59,003 nucleotides of DNA from positions 55,143 through 114,145 of the forward strand of contig BFEA01000473.1 of assembly GCA_003427395.1 (NCBI GenBank). Reading direction: 5' to 3'. Under the pieces are notes generated by a model that saw only the letters and a program-made list of their open reading frames with translations, was not told the DNA's origin and did not search any database. Within the stretch, counting starts at the first letter, position 1. The number at the start of each line of letters is the position of its first letter. The position numbers and the translations under genes are program-made. Positions 52,887 through 59,003 of the stretch are shown piece by piece. The stretch is from Chara braunii (lineage: Eukaryota; Streptophyta; Charophyceae; Charales; Characeae).

Positions 52887-54435
52887 ACCGCACTAATGTT
52901 CGAGTGCAAGTACATGGTAGGCAGGCAGGGCAGGATGAGAGCAGGGAGGATGACAAACACGAAGAGGAGGAGAAGCCGAGGGAGGAGGGAGAGGACACGG
53001 CACGATTGGGAGGACGGATGGGAGGAGAAAGGACAACATAACTGCGGGAGCAGGAGGATGGGGAAGGATGAGGAAGGGGGGGACAATTGACACAAACAGG
53101 AGGACAAGTGGGAGGAGGAGTGCAGCGAGGAGGGAGAGGACACATCACAGGTGGGACGACTAACACAAACAGGAGGAGAGGCGGAAGGAGGAGGACAGGC
53201 GGAAGGAGGAGCGAGGTGAGGAGGGAGAGGACACAACACGAGTGGAGGGGGGGCGGGAGGAGGAAGAGCGGGTTCGTCATCTTCGTGTCTTTCATCTATA
53301 CAGTGTAAACACACATCCCCCCAGGAGATGGGTGCGGGGCGAGATGACGAGTGGGAGGAGGAGGGGAAAGATGAGGGGGAGGACAGCGAAACGAGCACAG
53401 ACAGGAGTTGATGACGGGCGACGAACCATGTATCTTTCTCTCTCCTTTTTTTTGCCGTGCATCTTCGCACGTCCTAGCGGGAGATTCATTCCCAGTTACT
53501 CACCACATCCACAAAAGTCCAAAAATATGGCAGTGTATCTCCCCATGTTCTAGCGGAAGATTCATTCTCATTTTGCACATTTGGTGAGTAGTGGAGCGAA
53601 GCCCATTGAATGGGAGGAGAGCCATCAGGAGGAGCGGTGGGATGACGAGGGGATGGGAGGGGAAGCAGTAGGAGGGGTAGGACGACGAATAGGAGGAGAT
53701 CCAGTGGGAGGAAAAGGAGTGGAAGGAGGAGGGGGAAGACTATGAGAGCGAGGAAAAGGATGATGAATGGACAACGAGCGCTAGGAGAAGCAGGAGGAAA
53801 GACAAAATTATGGTCGTGTATCTCCCCATTCTCACTTTGCATGTTTGGTGAGTATATCGGAGTGAAGCCCAGTGAATGGAGGAGCGCCACGAGGAGGAGC
53901 GGGAGGAGGAGGGGCATGATGGGGATGAAAAGCAGGAGGAGGATCGGGAGTGGAACGAGGAGGGGGAAGAAGATGAGCGGGAGCAGAAGCACAACGAATC
54001 AGGAGGAAGAGGAACGGGAGTAGGAGGCACGGGAGGATTCGGCTTTTCTTTTGCTGAACAACGCTTCCATTGATGTGTGCTTGTGCTGCAAGGCTGTGGC
54101 AGCCAGTGCCTTCGAATGCGTCCATCTCCCTTTTGTCACTTTCTGGAGGTCGCGGCTGCCTGGACTGGACTGGGATCTTTCCAGACTGAGAACCGTCCAG
54201 ACTGAGTTGCACGGTCCCAGCCTCTGCAACCAAGAGGTTAGGTGGAGAGGTTGCACCCAGCCTTCCTTCCCAACTGTATCACTCTGGCCTTCACTCAAAC
54301 CTGGCATACATCCTTCTGCAGCGGCTTTCACTTAGGGCCGGGCACATGAAAGAAAACAACAGTCTTTTGAATTCCAACAGGCAAGCGCGAGCTGCGCGAC
54401 CATTGCTGACACAATCACATCTGAGACACATGCGA
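52887..54435. repeat. Purine-rich degenerate minisatellite region
   Basis: From about 52910 to 54020 the + strand is dominated by GGAGGA, GGGAGGAGG and GAGGAGCGGGAGG words, over 1 kb of strand-asymmetric purine. Embedded are two copies of the dispersed repeat (53546-53605, 53826-53871). Open frames here on either strand are low-complexity artefacts. 54030-54435 is unassigned. Confidence 0.75.
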
Positions 54436-54597
54436 CCCAATTCACTTGATGATGCAAGGAAGAAGGAACCACCCAATTCACTTGATGATGCAAGGAAGAA
54501 GGAGCTGAAGGAGCCACCCAATTCACTTGATGATGCAAGGAAGACCCCAAGAAGTGCCTCCCACCAATTCACTTGATGATGCAAGGAAGAAGGAGCT
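54436..54597 (+). repeat. Four tandem copies of an RNase H-coding segment
   Basis: CCAATTCACTTGATGATGCA followed by AGGAAGA occurs at about 54436, 54472, 54517 and 54563 (spacing 36, 45 and 46). Translated, each copy reads NSLDDARKK. This matches INSLDDVRKKELLAF in the element-4 RNase H, so a piece of pol was duplicated in place. Confidence 0.88.
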
Positions 54598-55125
54598 GCT
54601 CGCGTTTGTGATGGCTCTCAAGCGATGGCGGCACTTCCTCCTTGGGCGTCGTAGGTTCACATGGGTCACGGACAACAACCCATTGACCTACTATCGCGCA
54701 GCAGATGCACTCTCGCAAAGACCCGATCTTTGCGCTATGACACATCATGCCTTCGCATTCGACGAGGAACTCCAGCGACACTTCATCCGGGCCTATGAGT
54801 CTGATCCGTATTTCGCCACGTTGTATGCACAACTATCTTCGGATCGCGCGCCGGCCAGCCACTATCGCATCGTCGACGGGTACTTGCTCCTCCACTCGAG
54901 AGGGAAGGACTTATTAGTGTCCCATGAGACCGTCGTCTTCAGAATCGCCTTCCCGGTGAGTACCATGACTCGCGACTCACCGGCCATTTCGGAGTCAATC
55001 GCACTATTGCACGACTTCGGCAACAATTCCGATGGCCTGACCTCATTACCGATGTCACTCGGTATTGCGACTCTTGCGAAGTTTGCCGACGAAGCAAGCC
55101 CCGCAACCGCAATCCCTACGACGAG
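54563..55125 (+). pseudogene. pol: RNase H end and integrase zinc region of element 5
   Basis: NSLDDARKKELLAFVMALKR then WRHFLLGRRRFTWVTDNNPL are RNase H (the Asp of TDN is kept). The frame then passes directly to TYYRAADALSQRPDLCAMTH. About 40 residues between TYY and the ADALS motif are missing, an internal deletion at nearly the same place as in element 4. The stretch EELQRHFIRAYESDPYFATL to LLHSRGKDL is the linker to integrase. After about 54930 the zinc-binding part is scrambled by frameshifts; traces of CEVC/RNP residues lie near 55070-55110. Confidence 0.8.
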
Positions 55126-56310
55126 TTGCACCCGATGCCTATCCCACGGGAACCCGGCCTCTCCATTGCCATGGACGTCACCGGTCCGTTTCCCCACGCT
55201 CGCCTCAGGCACGACGACATCCTCACGGTAGTTGACCGTTTCAGTAAGTATGCGCGATTTCTTCCTTGCAAGTACTACGCCACGGCTCCCGAACTTGCGC
55301 GACTCTTACACACCGGCTGGATTTGCAGCCACGGCGTGCCGGAAGACATCATCGACGACCACGACACTCGCTTCATGTCGGCATTTTGGACTTCTCTCAT
55401 GCAGGAATCCGGCACGAAGATGAAACCAAGTTCGGCTCGGCATCCACAAACGGACAAGCAAACGGAGCGGGCACATCAAACCGCTCAAATGATGCTTCGA
55501 ACGCTCATCCGTCCGGATCAGAAGGATTGGGTTGACCGCCTCCCCGACATCGAATTCGCGTACAACACTGTGTTGCATATGGCAATCGGCGTGACTCCAT
55601 TCGAGTTGCACCACGGTGGCCGGAAAGGCCGTATCTTCGTTGATCTTCTCCTTCCACGAACAACCGACATAGAGGCTGCTTGCTCCCCCGCTTCCGCCCG
55701 GAAGTACAGGGAATTGCTGGCTCAAGCCCGTGCAAACATGCAAACGGCTCAAGTCCGCATGCAGCAGCAAGCCAACAGGCGTTGCGTGCCATGTCCCATA
55801 CGCGCCGGTGATCTGGTGTGGGTCTCCGCGGAAGAGTTTGCACTTGAGCGGTATGTTTCACACAAACTGCTTCCCAAGTGGTTTGGACTATGGCCCGTAA
55901 CATCAGCCGCGGGCGACGAGCCCGATGGCCCCTCATTTGTGATCAACATCCCCCCGCATCTGACGGTCCATCCTGTCTTCCACGCCTCAAAGCTGGCGAC
56001 ATATACACCAGCTAAGAGCGACGACTTCCCGGGCCGAAGATCGCAAGATCCTCCATCTATGGATGGTCATCAGGACCGCGTCATCACGGATCGCAAGTAC
56101 GGCAGCAAGCCTCGACAGTACAAGGTTACATTCAAAGCATGCGATCCCGATGACACTCGATGGATTTCAGGAGCAGATTTAAAAACATCTGCACCGCTGA
56201 TCTACGCTGACTACGAGCGACAAAGGTTAGCTAAGGGAACGACACAACCTGCCCCTCCCACCCGGACTGTGGTCCCTCCCTCCGACAGACAGCTTCGCCC
56301 TCGCAGGTAA
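55126..56310 (+). CDS. pol: Integrase core with chromodomain-like tail, element 5
   Basis: 394 codons uninterrupted. Core Asp in LSIAMDVTGPFPHA, second Asp in DIIDDHDTRFMSAFW, Glu in QTDKQTERAHQTAQM, so the DDE triad is intact. Then DWVDRLPDIEFAYNTVLHMA, PCPIRAGDLVWVSAEEFALE, a GPW-like LPKWFGLWPVTSAAGDE, VHPVFHASKLATYTP and a tail QYKVTFKACDPDDTRWISGA. It ends 25 bp before the LTR. The start is only where this frame opens; the zinc domain lies upstream in a broken frame. The best-preserved integrase of the element-4/5 family here. Confidence 0.9.
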   Translation: MHPMPIPREPGLSIAMDVTGPFPHARLRHDDILTVVDRFSKYARFLPCKYYATAPELARLLHTGWICSHGVPEDIIDDHDTRFMSAFWTSLMQESGTKMKPSSARHPQTDKQTERAHQTAQMMLRTLIRPDQKDWVDRLPDIEFAYNTVLHMAIGVTPFELHHGGRKGRIFVDLLLPRTTDIEAACSPASARKYRELLAQARANMQTAQVRMQQQANRRCVPCPIRAGDLVWVSAEEFALERYVSHKLLPKWFGLWPVTSAAGDEPDGPSFVINIPPHLTVHPVFHASKLATYTPAKSDDFPGRRSQDPPSMDGHQDRVITDRKYGSKPRQYKVTFKACDPDDTRWISGADLKTSAPLIYADYERQRLAKGTTQPAPPTRTVVPPSDRQLRPRR

Positions 56311-56335
56311 GCTCGGTCTTTCAAGGAGGGGGGGA

Positions 56336-57132
56336 TGTGGCATACTGCGCAGCCACACGGGCCTGCAGGGCCCGACCAGCGTCCGCAGCCTAAAAGCCTG
56401 AAAATAAGGGCTTACAGGCCCTGTGTCGTTTCAGCCTAAAAGCCTGAAAACAAGGGCCTGCGGGCCCTATTTCGTTTCAGCCTAAAACAGGGCCTTTCAG
56501 GCCCTGAGTCTTTTCAGCCTGAAACAGAGGGCCACTTCCGGGCCCTCATAAGATAGACCTGCCCTAACACTCGGGCACCAAACCAGGGTTTTAGGAACAG
56601 GCTATTTCTCGCATGTTCCCACGACAACCTCAGCAGGAGCTGCAGCGCCAGGCCCTGGCTCACGTTGGCATTGGCAAGAGCAGCCTCCTGGACTGCCCCG
56701 CCCTGCAACTGCAGGCAGTCAGGAGGCAGGCCGAGGTAGTACATAGGGAGTTCCCACGCACTTCACGGGTAGGCAGAAGGCAGTAGTCTTCAGGATTCGG
56801 CAGCAGCACTCTGGAGGAGCGCTGCAGGAGTAGCGCTAGCGCTAGCAGTAGTCTTCAGTGCTGGGCGCTCATAGCTGTAGAAGTAGTCTTCAGCGCTGGG
56901 CGCTGGTAGTGTTAGAGTAGCGTTGGAGAGGGAGATGACTGGCGGAGGCCAGGGGGACTCACCTGTGGCGCCATAGCTCCAGCTTCATCTTCGAGGTACC
57001 TGCATCAAGGCGCCAACTTCACAGGTTAGTACCAGACTGAGAGAGAGAGAGAGAGAGTTCTTCTTCTTCCTCTTCGAAGTCCACCATCTCTTCTTCACCC
57101 TCTCGCTACCTGACATCTCAGTATCTGCGGAC

Positions 57133-57206
<74 letters not shown>

Positions 57207-57561
57207 GTGACTTTGGGACTTGACAACATTGGATCCAGACTCGATATTGGGATTCAGACATTTGACGAGGGACTATTTGGGCCTGTGCCAAAGACTTGGT
57301 GTTGACGTTATTCCCATCTTTCCCTCTTCTTCGTCTAACCCCCCTCTTCTTCGTCTATGTATGGTTGGGGACTGACGCATTCTTCCTGTGTGAGCGCCAG
57401 GCCCTTTCACACCATGGAATGATGATGATGATGTATGTTTGGGGCTGCATTGCAACATTGATTGTTCGGATCATTGGCATCTAAGTCTTCCGCTACGCTA
57501 TCTTGTACTTCGTGAGAGAGGTCGGTTCTTGTTCTGGTCTGCACCGTTACGGTATGCATCA
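56336..57561 (+). repeat. 3' LTR of element 5
   Basis: Starts TGTGGCATACTG after a PPT (AAGGAGGGGGGGA, 56323-56335). The right end is placed at TATGCATCA (57561) by analogy with the element-4 LTR end (both follow AAGTCTTCCGCT and a C(A/C)TA/CGG-type stretch). Contains repeated AGCCTAAA(A)GCCTGAAA and GGGCC words (56390-56525), AGTAGTCTTCAG.GCTGGGCGCT repeats and (AG)n tracts (57039-57058, about 57134-57204). Confidence 0.72.
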
Positions 57562-57990
57562 AAGAGTAAGACCTTGTCCCTGAACTGAACATTCAAGGCA
57601 GGGAGCAGTCGTGACTCTCTCTCGTAGACTAGGACTTTTTCCACTTCTCTGGACATAATTGTGGCCAGGTGCACCGAGGTCTGGCCCCAAAAGCAGCTGG
57701 ATATATGTAGGAAAGTCTGCCCATTAGTATGGGCTGAGAGGGATTGACTGCTTTACACAAGTTTACAGCTGTCAGGGACATGTTTACCATGGATGACCTT
57801 GGCAGAGGAGAATACACCCAGCCTTTGTAGCTCAATGGTAGGGTCAAGCCATACCCATACTACGACTTCTTCGACTGAGCTGGGGACGTGATTGTGGCCA
57901 GATGCATCAAGGTCTGACCGGAATTGCAGTCAGAGACATTTAAGAAAGTGCTTGTGTGAGCATGCCTCCAAGCATGTAGCCGTTGACCAC
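57562..57990 (-). pseudogene. Ankyrin-like coding fragments (partial host gene)
   Basis: On the minus strand one frame (about 57710-57562) reads NGQTFLHISSCFWGQTSVHL then ATIMSREVEKVLVYERESRL. A second (about 57940-57880) reads NVSDCNSGQTLMHLATITS. The pattern GQTxxHLATIxS repeats and resembles the loop-helix start of ankyrin repeats (G.TPLHLA). The two pieces are in different frames with stops, so they are exons or remnants. The first one abuts the proposed right end of the element-5 LTR, so the element may have landed in it. Weak family call. Confidence 0.4.
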
Positions 57991-59003
57991 ATAATAATGA
58001 TGTTTGAGCCTGGTCCTTTTAACGAAAAGGGGACCCATGGAGAGCGATATCAATGATCTTTGTGCAGCAGCAAGGCTCTCACAACCACCGGTACTTCAGA
58101 TCCTCAGCAATTTATGCCGCATGCCGCTTTTTGCTGAACAAGTGCACACTCCAATTTTGATCTTTTTGGGCTGGTGCCACGAGCCTTTTCTGTTCTGTAG
58201 GCCGAGCCCTGAAAGACACAGTACTTCCAGGCCTTTTTTTCCTGAGACGGATTTGTGCTGCCAACGAAAAAAAGAACTGGCGAGGCGCAAAAAAAATTGT
58301 TTGGGCTGGCACCACCACCTGAACAGATGTCATAGGTCGAGCTCCACAAGACACAAGGGCGTGTACAGCCAGCCGCAAGTAGCCGGGAAATGTACTGGTG
58401 GGTGAGGAAAAAGTCAACTGTACGGGGGCTTCAATGGACTTCTTCTCACAAATAGCAGGAAAAACTACTGATAGGTGAGGGAGAAAATATTGTACCCCTC
58501 CAAACAGAAATGGGCTGGGGTGCCATTTCATGTGGGGGAAAACCACTCCTCCATTGTGCAGTCATTATGCTTAGGGAAAAAGATTTGAAGGTTCCAGAAA
58601 AGGTCATGGGCCCCTCTCACTTTTGTCACATGGCTCAGCCTGATAGTTTGGCCAGTCTGCCAATCACATCTTTTGTCACATGGCCTAGCTTGATAGTTTG
58701 GCCAGTCCGCCAATACCATTCAAAACGGCACCCAACCACATTCCAAAATCCCTTCTGCTCACTTGGCGTTGCTCAGCCCTTCTTGATGTTGTGTGTGCGA
58801 TGCGCAATCAATTTCAACCAATTATATGGCGTATCGAGATACTGTGAGTGAGATGCACGATCCATTTAAACCAATTATATGGCATATCGGGATATTGATG
58901 CAGCTGGCACTGCTCTTCGCTCCCATTGGTCTGAACATGGTTACTGGATGTCCAGGTGCAGGCTGTTTTTTAGCACTGATATCATAGCACAATAGAGGAC
59001 CTG
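57991..59003. repeat. Host-like DNA with short tandem duplications
   Basis: No supported gene. A 50-bp tandem repeat: TTTTGTCACATGGC at 58621 and 58671, both followed by GATAGTTTGGCCAGTC(T/C)GCC. A 53-bp one: AACCAATTATATGGC at 58816 and 58869, both followed by (G/A)TATCG(A/G)GATA. Otherwise unassigned. Confidence 0.6.

Larger units (their letters stand above)
54436..57561 (+). mobile_element. Element 5: 5'-truncated relative of element 4
   Basis: It holds only the end of RNase H, integrase and one LTR (56336-57561). No 5' LTR, PBS, gag or RT in the window. Closely related to element 4 in integrase and LTR start. The left edge is a local amplification of an RNase H segment, after which the purine-rich block begins. 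Confidence 0.85.

Noticed and set aside
52853-54080. Pro/Ser/Leu-rich minus-strand and Arg/Glu-rich + strand frames
   Set aside because: Products of purine-rich repeats; composition only.
57826-57860. tRNA-like A box (TAGCTCAATGGTAG)
   Set aside because: No matching B box (GGTTCGANTCC) or cloverleaf downstream; it overlaps the ankyrin-like coding on the other strand.
1-59003. CRISPR array, bacterial operon, phage or toxin-antitoxin system
   Set aside because: The direct repeats are LTRs, microsatellites or minisatellites. No cas-like, phage structural or paired toxin/antitoxin genes were seen; all recognisable proteins are retroelement or eukaryotic-type.

Overview
The window is eukaryotic nuclear DNA made almost entirely of nested Ty3/gypsy-type LTR retrotransposons. 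The best guess for the organism is a green-lineage (streptophyte) genome, possibly a charophyte alga such as Chara. That is an inference from the element types, one intron-bounded PAS exon and the repeat density. There are no bacterial genes, operons or CRISPR arrays. Scattered N bases and two exact Nextera mate-pair junction sequences (2729-2766 and 34578-34615) show a short-read/mate-pair assembly, so the joins at those points are suspect.

Layout. 1-2728: host-like DNA with one minus-strand PAS exon (1368-1613), ending in a (CT)n tract and the first adapter. 2767-4597: unassigned repeat-rich DNA. 4602-13622: element 1, complete, + strand, two 1099-bp LTRs, TSD CAAG, gag-pol with a few breaks. 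13627-15737: repeat remnants, including an inverted diverged LTR of the element-1 family. 15743-52881: element 4, + strand, identified by matching TSDs (GGATG at 15738-15742 and 52882-52886) and split by two younger insertions. Its 5' LTR is cut by element 3 (15807-34248, minus strand, about 18.4 kb, LTRs of about 3.2 kb, tRNA-Asp-like PBS). Its leader is cut by element 2 (36080-45797, + strand, LTRs of about 1.4 kb, TSD ACAG). Element 4's gag-pol lies at 46498-52122. 52887-54435: purine-rich minisatellite DNA. 54436-57561: element 5, a 5'-truncated relative of element 4 with an intact integrase and its 3' LTR. 57562-59003: host-like DNA with ankyrin-like coding fragments and short tandem repeats.

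Coding logic. Elements 1, 2, 4 and 5 carry the chromovirus-like order gag, protease, RT, RNase H, integrase and C-terminal chromodomain-like tail. Elements 1, 2 and 4 have the same initiator-Met-like PBS; that of element 5 is missing. Element 3 differs: between its 5' LTR and gag it has about 4.5 kb of extra coding sequence (25743-30216, minus). At least four diverged copies of one roughly 100-160-residue domain that I cannot assign to a known family lie within it. All elements carry frameshifts, in-frame stops or active-site substitutions, so none looks autonomous as assembled.

The most noteworthy items are the giant element 3 with its repeated unknown domain, the triple nesting resolved by TSDs, and the adapter-marked artefact junctions.
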